52,100 nucleotides of DNA from MGOM01 sp035455265 (GTDB lineage: Bacteria; Chloroflexota; Anaerolineae; Anaerolineales; E44-bin32), in the NCBI GenBank assembly GCA_035455265.1, contig DATIFK010000216.1, positions 1-52,100 on the forward strand. Direction: 5' to 3'. The notes under the pieces are model-generated. The model ran no database searches and was not told where the DNA came from. It saw only the letters and a list, made by a program, of their open reading frames with translations. Position numbers and translations under genes: made by a program. The number at the start of each line of letters is the position of its first letter. The stretch's first letter is position 1. This document shows, piece by piece, positions 32,981 to 40,336 of this stretch.

Positions 32981-33819
32981 CTCGTTTCACCGATCACCAC
33001 ATTGTCGATCAGGCGCGTCTTCCCGATGAACACGGCCATCGACAGCAGGGCCCGCGTCACGGGTCCGTCCAGTTCGGTCAGTGTGTCCGGATCGGCGACC
33101 GAAACGTACTGCGGTTTCGCACGCGGTTCCTGATCGAGGATCTCTTGCAGGATCTCGCGCAGCCGCTGCGCGTCGCGCTCGCCGGCGGCAAACGCTGATT
33201 CGGCGGCCTTCAAGGCGCGATAGAGAACGGGAGCGGCGCGGCGATCCTCAACGGATAGATAGGTGTTCCGGCTCGACATCGCCAACCCATCGGGCTCCCG
33301 CACCGTCGGGCATACGACGACCTCGAGATCGAAATCGAGGTCGGCTGACATGCGGCGGATCACGGCCGCTTGCTGGGCGTCCTTCTGCCCGAAGTACGCC
33401 CGTTGCGGGGCGACGGCATGGAAGAGCTTGGCGACGATGGTGGCGACGCCGCGGAAATGGCCCGGTCGGCGTTCGCCCTCGAGTCCCTGGCTGACCTCCT
33501 CCACCGTGACCCAGGTCTGGAACCCCGGCGGATACATCGTCTCAGGTTCAGGGTTCCACACCAGGTCGACGCCCTCTCCCTCCAGCAGGGCCAGGTCGCG
33601 GTCCAGGTTACGTGGATAAGCAGCCAGATCCTCCTGCGGTCCAAACTGGGTCGGGTTGACGAAGATGCTGACGGCGACGGAACGATTCTCGCTCCTGGCG
33701 CGCCGCACCAGCGAGAGATGCCCTTGGTGCAGGTATCCCATCGTCGGCACGAAGCCGACCGGTTCGGGCAAGCGCCTGCGTTCGGCGCGCAGCCGGCCGA
33801 ACTCATGCACCACGATCAT
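32968..33819 (-). CDS. panC: Pantothenate synthetase
   Basis: Protein of 283 residues. It joins pantoate and beta-alanine at the expense of ATP. Landmarks: FVPTMGYLHQGHLSLVRRAR (HxGH-type ATP site), SIFVNPTQFGPQEDLAAYPR, YFGQKDAQQAAVIRRM, and VREPDGLAMSSRNTYL (KMSKS-like). ATG 33819 is preferred (GGAGGG site); a TTG at 33840 is the alternative. It overlaps the 3' end of the reductase gene by 17 bases. Its stop codon is supplied by a copy of the palindromic repeat. Confidence 0.95.
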   Translation of the reverse strand: MIVVHEFGRLRAERRRLPEPVGFVPTMGYLHQGHLSLVRRARSENRSVAVSIFVNPTQFGPQEDLAAYPRNLDRDLALLEGEGVDLVWNPEPETMYPPGFQTWVTVEEVSQGLEGERRPGHFRGVATIVAKLFHAVAPQRAYFGQKDAQQAAVIRRMSADLDFDLEVVVCPTVREPDGLAMSSRNTYLSVEDRRAAPVLYRALKAAESAFAAGERDAQRLREILQEILDQEPRAKPQYVSVADPDTLTELDGPVTRALLSMAVFIGKTRLIDNVVIGETRIAG

Positions 33820-34750
33820 GGGGCCCTCCGGCGGCGCCAACGGCGGCCCGCACCAGCCGCCACAGGGTGCGGTTTACCGGCGTCGCAACGCCGCGCCGGT
33901 CGCCGTCATCCGCCACAGCGCCGTTGATGGCGTCGATCTCCGTCGGAGCCTTGCGCTCGATGTCCTGCAGCATCGATGATCGATTGGCCGCCGTGCGCTC
34001 GGCGACCTGCTCCGCCTGGGCAACCGGGTCGATGTACGGCAGGCGAATGCCGGCGGCGCGCGCCACCGACGCCGTTTCGGTCGCGGCCGCGCCCATGAGC
34101 GTCCTCGCCTCCGGCAACTCGAGCAGGCGACCGTTGGGCACGCGCAGCAGGGCGGTCAGCGGGTTGATGGCGGCGTTGACGGCGAGTTTCCCCCACAACA
34201 GACTCTCGACATCGTCCGAGACTTCCACCGTGAAACCCGCCTGCTGGAGCAGCGCCACAGCCGGGAGAAGACGCGGATGGCGCGCCACGTGCGTTGGCCC
34301 GGCGCCTCCGGCCCGGACGCGGCCTGGGCCGAGCAGCGTCGCCCCGGTCGTAGTGACGCCGAGGGTCGCCCGGTCCCTACCCAGAGCCGCCTCGAGCACT
34401 TCCAGGTTGCCCAGGCCATTCTGCAGCGTGAGGGCCAGCCCGTCTGGCGCCAGGCAGGCGGACAACATCCTGGCGGCGCGCGGCGTCTGCCAGGACTTGA
34501 CCAGCACGAAGGCGAACCGCGCGCCGCGACATTCGGCCGGACTGGAGGTGGCGCGCACGCGTTGGATCTGCTCCATGCCGCCGGCCTCGAGGCGAACCCC
34601 GTGCTGGCTGAGCGCCGTCAGCCCTTCTGGCCAGGTCCCCAGCATGGTCACGTTCACCAACGGAGCCAGCCGGGCGCCAAAGAGACACGCCATGGCGCCG
34701 GTCCCGACGATGAGGGCCTGGTCAAGCCCGGAAGTGGTGCGATCGGTCAT
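33803..34750 (-). CDS. panE: 2-dehydropantoate 2-reductase
   Basis: NADPH-dependent reductase of 315 residues. The Rossmann motif is IVGTGAMACLFGARL; then FVLVKSWQT, LTLQNGLGN, and a C-terminal half with the catalytic Lys region LWGKLAVNAAINPLTALL and SSMLQDIERKAPTEIDAINGAV, as in PanE/ApbA. It makes pantoate from ketopantoate. ATG 34750 is chosen; a TTG two codons earlier is possible. Gene order between panB and panC supports the role. Confidence 0.92.
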   Translation of the reverse strand: MTDRTTSGLDQALIVGTGAMACLFGARLAPLVNVTMLGTWPEGLTALSQHGVRLEAGGMEQIQRVRATSSPAECRGARFAFVLVKSWQTPRAARMLSACLAPDGLALTLQNGLGNLEVLEAALGRDRATLGVTTTGATLLGPGRVRAGGAGPTHVARHPRLLPAVALLQQAGFTVEVSDDVESLLWGKLAVNAAINPLTALLRVPNGRLLELPEARTLMGAAATETASVARAAGIRLPYIDPVAQAEQVAERTAANRSSMLQDIERKAPTEIDAINGAVADDGDRRGVATPVNRTLWRLVRAAVGAAGGPHDRGA

Positions 34751-34776
34751 GGGCAATGAGCCGGAGCCTTGCGGTT

Positions 34777-35703
34777 CTACTTCGCCGCGTCAGCCTTCGA
34801 CCGATCCACCTTCCGCGGCATGGCCGGCTGGTTCCCCACACCTGCGGCCCCGAGAAACGCTTCCCAGGCTTCGTTCGTCATGTCGACGGTGTGTTCGGGG
34901 CCGGGAAAGGCCCGGGCTTCGACATCAGCCTTGTATGCGGTGAAGGCCGAGGCCATCACGGCGTGCAACTGGGCGTAGCGCTTGACGAAGCGCGGCGTGA
35001 AGCGGTCGAACAGGCCCAGCAGGTCGTGAGTCACGAGAACTTGTCCGTCGCAGCCGAGGCCGGCGCCGATGCCGATCGTGGGGATCTCCAGCCGACGCGA
35101 GACGTGGTCTGCCAGCCGTCCCGGAATCGATTCGAGAACCAGCGCGAAGCAGCCGGCGTCCTGCAGGATGAGGGCATCCTCCAACAGGCGAACGGCGGCC
35201 GAGGCGTCGCGCGCTTGGGGCCGGAATCCGCCCAGCTGGTGGACCGACTGGGGCGTCAGGCCGAGGTGGCCCATGACCGGGATCCCCGCACCGACGATCG
35301 CCTCGACGGCCTGGCGCCGCTCCCGTCCGCCCTCCAGCTTGACGGCGTCCATGCCGCCTTCCTTCAAGAAACGGCCGGCGTTGCGCACCGCTTCTTCGGT
35401 GGAAACCTGATAGGAAAGGAACGGCATGTCCCCGATCAGCAGGGGTATGGCGGCGCCGCGGGACACGGCGCGGCAGTGGTGCAGCATCTCGTCCATGGTG
35501 ACCGGCAGTGTGGTCTCATAACCGAGCACGACCATGCCGAGCGAATCGCCCACCAGGATCGTATCCAGCCCGGCGCGGTCGACCGCCTGGGCCGTGGCGA
35601 AGTCGTAGGCCGTCAGCATGGTGATCGGTTCCCCACGCGCCTTCTTCTGGCGCAGGGCGAGGGTGGTGACCTTCTTGCGAGGAGCGGCGGGGGTTGTGGA
35701 CAT
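34777..35703 (-). CDS. panB: 3-methyl-2-oxobutanoate hydroxymethyltransferase
   Basis: Protein of 308 residues that makes ketopantoate from ketoisovalerate and methylene-THF. Landmarks: ITMLTAYDFATAQAVDRAG, ILVGDSLGMVVLGYETTLPVTMDEMLHH, the Mg-binding acids in GDMPFLSYQ, VKLEGG, GIPVMGHLGLTPQSV and IGIGAGLGCDGQVLV. AGGAGG four to six bases before the ATG supports the start. It is the first gene of the pantothenate operon and is preceded by a structured leader (see 35704-35838). Confidence 0.95.
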   Translation of the reverse strand: MSTTPAAPRKKVTTLALRQKKARGEPITMLTAYDFATAQAVDRAGLDTILVGDSLGMVVLGYETTLPVTMDEMLHHCRAVSRGAAIPLLIGDMPFLSYQVSTEEAVRNAGRFLKEGGMDAVKLEGGRERRQAVEAIVGAGIPVMGHLGLTPQSVHQLGGFRPQARDASAAVRLLEDALILQDAGCFALVLESIPGRLADHVSRRLEIPTIGIGAGLGCDGQVLVTHDLLGLFDRFTPRFVKRYAQLHAVMASAFTAYKADVEARAFPGPEHTVDMTNEAWEAFLGAAGVGNQPAMPRKVDRSKADAAK

Positions 35704-35838
35704 GGCTATCTCCTCCTGATGAGTGAGATGCCTCGAGCCGGGAGCCTTCCCGGAAACAGACCCGCCCATGCCGGGCGGGATTCCGTACCGAGGTGGCCGT
35801 CTCGGTCGTGGCCCGATCCAAGCGGCCGCGACATTATA
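35704..35838 (-). promoter_or_regulatory. Structured panB leader with -10 box; possible pan-motif RNA
   Basis: On the minus strand a TATAAT (35833-35838) precedes a leader of about 120 bases. The leader has three short hairpins: CCGAG/CTCGG, CCCGCCC/GGGCGGG inside a longer CGGAA/TTCCG stem, and CCGGGA/TCCCGG. RNA elements called pan motifs are known upstream of panB, panC and panD genes, including in Chloroflexi, so a regulatory RNA is plausible. I cannot confirm the conserved bulged adenines by eye. Confidence 0.45.
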
Positions 35839-35854
35839 CAGCAGGTCCAAACAG

Positions 35855-35966
35855 CCGGTTCCCAGTAGCCAGTTCCCAGTTCCCAGTCCTCGGCCAGCGG
35901 TGTTCAGTAGGCTGGCGGTCGCGTTGTTCTTGATTGATGACTGACGACTGACAACTGATAACTCAC
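35855..35966. repeat. Heptad repeat element L8, mixed sequence types
   Basis: Left arm units are of the CCAGT type (TCCCAGT/AGCCAGT/TCCCAGT/TCCCAGT, 35859-35886). Right arm units are of the ACTGA type (TGACTGA/CGACTGA/CAACTGA/TAACTCA, 35937-35965). It contains the lipoprotein stop codon (35963-35965) and lies just upstream of the panB -10 box. Confidence 0.8.
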
Positions 35967-37039
35967 GGTCCCCAGGCCATACCCCGGATGCGCTCCCCCT
36001 CGACCAACACCTGCAATGGGCTTTCGTCGGCCCTCGCCAGGACGACTTGCGCGTTGCCCTCCCCGCAGCCTTGCAGGATGAGCGCCAGCGATCCGTCGTC
36101 CGACCAGAGGACGTCACACACATGGAACTCCTCCGGGCGGACCGGGGTGATGTTCGAGCCGTCCGAGTTGCTGCGCACCATCGTCAACGGGATGCCGACG
36201 TCGGGATCGAAGTGGATGTAGCCGTCGAAGAAGAGCAGCTCGCCGGACGGCAGCTGCAGCGGCCAACCGACGTAGTGACGCTTGTTGTCCTCCCCGGCCC
36301 CTGCCAGGATGACAGACTCCTGCCCCGTCTCGGCGTCGTAGCGCCAAAGCCCTGGCTCGACGGTCGTGTAGTCCGGGTTCGCCACCAGCACCGAACCGCC
36401 GTCCAGAGTCCAGCTGACCTGACAGCACACAGGCCCGTTGGATCGCAACCGCGTGTACGGCTGCTCCGCCTCCAGGTCCATCACGGCCAGCGTGCTTCCC
36501 TCGAAGTAGCCCATCACGATCAGGAGCTTGCTCGCATCGGGAGACCAGGGCCCGGGCGAGTAGAGCTCCTTGGCGAACACCGACGGCTCGCCCAACAGGT
36601 TGCCCAGGTTGAACAGCGCATGGTCGTCCAGGCCCGTGGCCACATCGTAGAGATGCAGGCCGTCGAGGGCATAGGCCAGCGTTTGCCCATCGGGCGAGAA
36701 GACGGGGCTGCTGACCGCTGTGGTGAAGCCGGGGTCGTCCACGCGCCTGTCCACGTCGCTCTCGTCCGCGATCCGTAGACGATTCCCGCCGTCGGCATCC
36801 GTCAGGAAGAGCTGGTTGTTGGTGACAATCGCCAGGCTGCCGTCCGCGGGAGAAACGGCAAATTCCTGAATCCCGGACTCTTCATGGGTGACCTGGGCGC
36901 TTTCGCCATCGGCGTCCAGGCGCCGCACTTGGGCCGCCTCATCCTTGCCCTCCAGGTAGTAGACGGAATGAGGCAGCGGTGACGGAGTGCAGGCCGCCAA
37001 CAGGCCGGACAACGCGAGGACGGCTGTGATGTTGCGCAT
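35963..37039 (-). CDS. TolB-like beta-propeller lipoprotein
   Basis: Protein of 358 residues. Signal peptide with lipobox LLAAC (Cys about 17). The mature part shows six or so propeller blades with recurring SPADGSLAIV, FSPDGQTLAYA, WSPDASKLLIV, WTLDGGSVLVA and WSDDGSLALIL. It is outside the membrane and its ligand is unknown. The stop codon is within heptad element L8, and element L9 lies just upstream of its start. Confidence 0.87.
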   Translation of the reverse strand: MRNITAVLALSGLLAACTPSPLPHSVYYLEGKDEAAQVRRLDADGESAQVTHEESGIQEFAVSPADGSLAIVTNNQLFLTDADGGNRLRIADESDVDRRVDDPGFTTAVSSPVFSPDGQTLAYALDGLHLYDVATGLDDHALFNLGNLLGEPSVFAKELYSPGPWSPDASKLLIVMGYFEGSTLAVMDLEAEQPYTRLRSNGPVCCQVSWTLDGGSVLVANPDYTTVEPGLWRYDAETGQESVILAGAGEDNKRHYVGWPLQLPSGELLFFDGYIHFDPDVGIPLTMVRSNSDGSNITPVRPEEFHVCDVLWSDDGSLALILQGCGEGNAQVVLARADESPLQVLVEGERIRGMAWGP

Positions 37040-37064
37040 GATGCCGGCTGCCTCCAGCGAGTCG

Positions 37065-37205
37065 TCAGTTTTCAGTCTTCAGTTTTCAGTTTTCAGTTTT
37101 CGGTTTTCAGTTTCAGGCTTCAGTCTTCGCTTGTCGATGACAGAGGTATGTCAAAAGACGGCTGATAACTGATGACTGATCACTGATGACTGATCTCTGA
37201 TATCT
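37065..37205. repeat. Heptad inverted-repeat element L9, longest array
   Basis: The left arm has at least eight units, mostly TTCAGTT/TTCAGTC (37062-37128). The right arm has TGATAAC/TGATGAC/TGATCAC/TGATGAC/TGATCTC/TGATATC units (37162-37205). A 30-base centre without heptads separates them. Strict 7-bp spacing is easiest to see here. The region 37040-37210 holds no gene. Confidence 0.9.
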
Positions 37206-37210
37206 CCCCG

Positions 37211-38626
37211 CTACCGGAGGCCCCGCTCGCTCCTGAGCGCCCACCCGCCGAGCAGCAAGGCCGCGCCCACCAGGACCACCGCCAGAGCAGAAGTGTCCCT
37301 CAGCCCGGCGACCTGGGCCGCGGCGGGCGCGGTCGACGGATCTCCGTGCCAGGCGGTCCCTGCGGAGGCCGCTGTACGCGAGGCCCACAGCGCTCCCAAT
37401 ACGGCGATGCCGGTGATCTGGCCGACGAGTCGGGTAAGGGCCAACAAGCCCGAGGCGACTCCCAGCCGCTCGCGCGGCGCCGTCCCCATGATCGCGCTGT
37501 TGTTGGGAGACTGGAATAGTCCCATGCCGACGCCGATGGGCGTGAAGCGGGCCAGGTAGCCCAGGGCACTCGTTCGCAGGTCAAGGCCCGTCAGCGCCAC
37601 GTATCCGGCCAGCAGCACGGCCAGTCCGGCGACGGAGATGGACCGCGTTCCCACGCGGTCCGAAAGGATCCCCGAAATCGGCGCCGTGACCCCCAGCCCG
37701 GCCGGCACAGCCGCCATCAGCAGGCCAACCTGGTGCGGCGGATAGCCGAGGACGCCTTCAAGATAGAAAGGCATGAGCAGCAGCAAACCCGAGAGAGCGA
37801 CGAACGCCAGAGAACCTGTCGCCAGGTTGATGCTGAACAGGCCTTCACGGAACAATCCGAGGTCCACCATCGGATGGGCCGAGCGCTTCTCGGCCCGAAT
37901 GAACAGGAAGAGGAACGTTGCCGAGGCGGCCATCAGGCCCAGAATGCGAGGGTCGAGGAAGCCCATGCGCGGCCCCTCGGTCAGCGCCAACAGGAGGGCG
38001 AGCAGACAGAGGAACATCGAGGCCGCGCCCGGGAGGTCGAAGCGCCCGGCCCGCACCGGCCGCGCCGAAGGGACGTAGCGGCCGACCAAAACCAGGCCGA
38101 TGATCCCGACCGGAAGGTTAACGAGGAAGATCCAGTGCCAGGACAACGCGTCCAGCAGGAAGCCGCCGAGGGCCGGCCCGACGACAATGCCGATCGAGAC
38201 CACCGTGCCGCTCAGCCCGAGGGCCTTGCCTCTCTCCGACGCCGGGAAGGCCTCGGTCAGGATGGCGGTGCCCAGCGCCAGCACCATCGAGGCACCGACC
38301 GCCTGCAGGATGCGAAAGCCGATCAAGGAGCCTATCGTCGTCGACAGGCTGCACAACACGGAGCCGATGGTGAACACCGCGAAGCCGGTTTGGTAGACCG
38401 GCTTCTTTCCCAACATGTCGCCCAGGCGTCCCATACCGAGGAGCAACGTCGCCACGGCCAACAGGTACGCCAGGACAACCCACTCCACCACGGCGAAGGC
38501 TGTGCGGAATTCGAGGGTCAACGTCGGAAGCGCGACGTTGACGATGCTGCCGTCGAGCGTCGCAAGGAACACCCCGGTTCCGACGGCCAACATCACGGTC
38601 CACTTGTTCGAGGCCGGCGCAGCCAT
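37211..38626 (-). CDS. MFS drug/solute exporter, 14-TM (EmrB/QacA) type
   Basis: Inner-membrane proton-driven exporter of 471 residues with about 14 hydrophobic helices. Signature motifs: motif D1 FLATLDGSIVNVALPTL near the N-terminus, motif A-like GRLGDMLGKKPVY, and motif C-like IGIVVGPALGGFLLDALSWHWIF. Substrate cannot be read. It diverges from the YbaK gene with only 49 bases between the starts; TATCCT seven bases before its ATG could be a -10 box. Confidence 0.92.
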   Translation of the reverse strand: MAAPASNKWTVMLAVGTGVFLATLDGSIVNVALPTLTLEFRTAFAVVEWVVLAYLLAVATLLLGMGRLGDMLGKKPVYQTGFAVFTIGSVLCSLSTTIGSLIGFRILQAVGASMVLALGTAILTEAFPASERGKALGLSGTVVSIGIVVGPALGGFLLDALSWHWIFLVNLPVGIIGLVLVGRYVPSARPVRAGRFDLPGAASMFLCLLALLLALTEGPRMGFLDPRILGLMAASATFLFLFIRAEKRSAHPMVDLGLFREGLFSINLATGSLAFVALSGLLLLMPFYLEGVLGYPPHQVGLLMAAVPAGLGVTAPISGILSDRVGTRSISVAGLAVLLAGYVALTGLDLRTSALGYLARFTPIGVGMGLFQSPNNSAIMGTAPRERLGVASGLLALTRLVGQITGIAVLGALWASRTAASAGTAWHGDPSTAPAAAQVAGLRDTSALAVVLVGAALLLGGWALRSERGLR

Positions 38627-38663
38627 GGGCTCAAGGATAGCATGCGCTCGGCCGCCGGTTGGC

Positions 38664-38678
38664 TACAATGGATGGATG
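38664..38678 (+). promoter_or_regulatory. -10 box with leaderless start of YbaK-type gene
   Basis: TACAAT (38664-38669) ends six bases before ATG 38676. No ribosome site is present, and no good -35 is seen. Confidence 0.6.
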
Positions 38679-39146
38679 CACACTTCGACTCCCGTGACGG
38701 CGGCACTGGATGAACTGGGGGTCAAGTACCGGCTTCACCTTCATGCCGGGCCGGTGCGTTCCCTTGAGCAGGCGGCCCGCGAGCGCGGCCTGGAGCCGGA
38801 ACAGATCGTTCGTTCGCTGCTTTTTCGCCTGGAGGGCGGCGAGTTCGTCCTGGTGCTCATGCCCGGGCCCGGCCAGGCGTCCTGGCCGAAGCTGCGCCGA
38901 CACCTCGGAGTCACGCGCCTCACCGTGGCGACGGCCGATGAAGTCGAGGGCGTTACGGGATATCCGCCCGGCGCCGTATCGCCCTACGGCCTCGTCCGGT
39001 CCTTGCGGCTGCTGGCCGATCGTCGCCTGACGGATCTCACGACGGTCTCCATCGGCGCCGGCATTCGCAATGCAGGCATCCTGCTCGAGGCGCAGGACCT
39101 GTTGCGGACCCTCCAGCCGGAGATGGGGGATTTCAGCGAGGGGTAG
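38676..39146 (+). CDS. YbaK/EbsC-type aminoacyl-tRNA deacylase
   Basis: Protein of 156 residues with the YbaK fold: an N-terminal ALDELGVKYRLHLHAG, the central EQIVRSLLFRLEGGEFVLVLMPGPGQASWPKLRRHL and GYPPGAVSPYGL. It probably removes mischarged amino acids from tRNA in trans. The start ATG 38676 was chosen from the TACAAT box six bases upstream and the conserved N-terminal pattern. The stop is one base from the stop of the converging hydrolase gene. Confidence 0.88.
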   Translation: MHTSTPVTAALDELGVKYRLHLHAGPVRSLEQAARERGLEPEQIVRSLLFRLEGGEFVLVLMPGPGQASWPKLRRHLGVTRLTVATADEVEGVTGYPPGAVSPYGLVRSLRLLADRRLTDLTTVSIGAGIRNAGILLEAQDLLRTLQPEMGDFSEG

Positions 39147-39147
39147 G

Positions 39148-39834
39148 TCAGGCCGCGCGTTTCCCCTGGCCGGCCGGTTCGTCTCCGTCGAAGAAGTCGA
39201 CCAGATCCTCGACGACCATCCGCAGATCGCGCAAGCTGGACTCCAGCTCCCCGTCGAAATCGAAGGCGTGCCCCTGCCCCTCGACGACACGCAGGCGGAA
39301 CGCTCTCTGCGACTGGAGACGTTCGAGGGCGCCAGATTCGTAGAAACGATCGAGGGTGCCGATGGCGAGATAGGCCGGCCCCGTGCCGGCGACGAACGCG
39401 GCGTCGAACATCGGGGTGCCTAGCAAGGGCGTGAGGTATGCCGAGCGCGCCGAAGCCAGGCTCTGTTCGTCCCGCATGAGCCACGCCAGCACGCTCGCAC
39501 CGAGAGACTTCCCCACCAGGCCAAGGCGCGCATACGCCCTCTCCGCCATGCCCGCGCGGGCGAGGGCCTTCGCTTCGGCCAGGCATTCGGCCAACGTCTC
39601 GGCCGAGAGATCGGCCATGGTCGTCTGGAAGCCGTATGTCAGACCAAGGGCGTCCCAACCACGATCCTGCAGCAGGCGCTTCGTGTAGTAAAGGAGCGGG
39701 CCGTCGCAGCCGTAGCTCTGACCGGGCAGGCAAATCAGCAAGCCGCGCGGAGCCGCCTCCTGGCAATGGAACGTGTTGACGATGAGGCGGCCGCTGCTCG
39801 TCTGGGCCGATAGGTGACGCAGAGTGACAGGCAT
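39148..39834 (-). CDS. Alpha/beta hydrolase
   Basis: Protein of 228 residues. Nucleophile elbow GKSLGAS (LVGKSLGASVLAWL), oxyanion region LICLPGQSYGCDGPL, a likely acid Asp in IGTLDRFY, and a late His in EGQGHAFDFDG. It belongs to the small serine hydrolases of the dienelactone/BAAT type. Substrate is unknown. Its ATG lies one base after the redoxin stop; three genes here (propeller, redoxin, hydrolase) form an operon. Confidence 0.8.
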   Translation of the reverse strand: MPVTLRHLSAQTSSGRLIVNTFHCQEAAPRGLLICLPGQSYGCDGPLLYYTKRLLQDRGWDALGLTYGFQTTMADLSAETLAECLAEAKALARAGMAERAYARLGLVGKSLGASVLAWLMRDEQSLASARSAYLTPLLGTPMFDAAFVAGTGPAYLAIGTLDRFYESGALERLQSQRAFRLRVVEGQGHAFDFDGELESSLRDLRMVVEDLVDFFDGDEPAGQGKRAA

Positions 39835-39835
39835 G

Positions 39836-40336
39836 TCAGAGGCCGCGGACGATGGCGCAGCCGTACGTCGGCGTCGTCGCCGGGTCCGGGGCTTCCCCTC
39901 GAATCACAGCCTGCAACGCTTCCGCCAGGTAGCGGTGCTGCGGCTCGGGATCGCGAAATCGAGCGTCGTCAGGCGCCCCCTGGTAACGCAGGATCCCATC
40001 TTGGTCGATGACGAACACGTGGGGCGTGGCGGCGGCGCCATAGGAGTCGGCCACCCGGCGGTCGGCGTCCAGGAGCACCAGCGGCAATCGGCGCTCGGCG
40101 GCCACACGCCGTATGAGCTCGATATCCTCGTCGGCGTTGACCGCCACCGACCACAGGTCCGCGCCGGCAGCCCGGGCGGCCTCCACTACCCGTTCGTCCG
40201 TGCGTTGCGTCCATGGGCACATGGCCGACCAGATGTGCAATACGGTCACACGGCCGCGTTGGGAGACCAATCGGTGCCGGCGGTCGTCGATACCGGGGAG
40301 CTCGAAATCCGGGGCGCGCGCTCCGATGGGGATCAC
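39836..40336 (-). CDS. Redoxin-like thioredoxin-fold protein with a single active-site cysteine
   Basis: Protein of 166 residues. The AhpC/TSA-redoxin pattern is visible: IPIGARAPDFELPGIDD, TVLHIWSAMCPWTQRTDERVVEAA, a cis-Pro loop YGAAATPHVFVIDQDG and a C-terminal helix. The active site reads AMCPW instead of CxxC, so there is no resolving cysteine in the usual place; one other Cys is in the C-terminal TYGCAIV. It may be a one-Cys peroxidase or thiol relay. The GTG start overlaps the upstream stop (GTGA). Confidence 0.8.
   Translation of the reverse strand: MIPIGARAPDFELPGIDDRRHRLVSQRGRVTVLHIWSAMCPWTQRTDERVVEAARAAGADLWSVAVNADEDIELIRRVAAERRLPLVLLDADRRVADSYGAAATPHVFVIDQDGILRYQGAPDDARFRDPEPQHRYLAEALQAVIRGEAPDPATTPTYGCAIVRGL

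Noticed and set aside
37065..37205. CRISPR-like array
   Set aside because: The repeat unit is 7 bp with no spacers of constant length, the two arms are complementary, and no cas gene is present.
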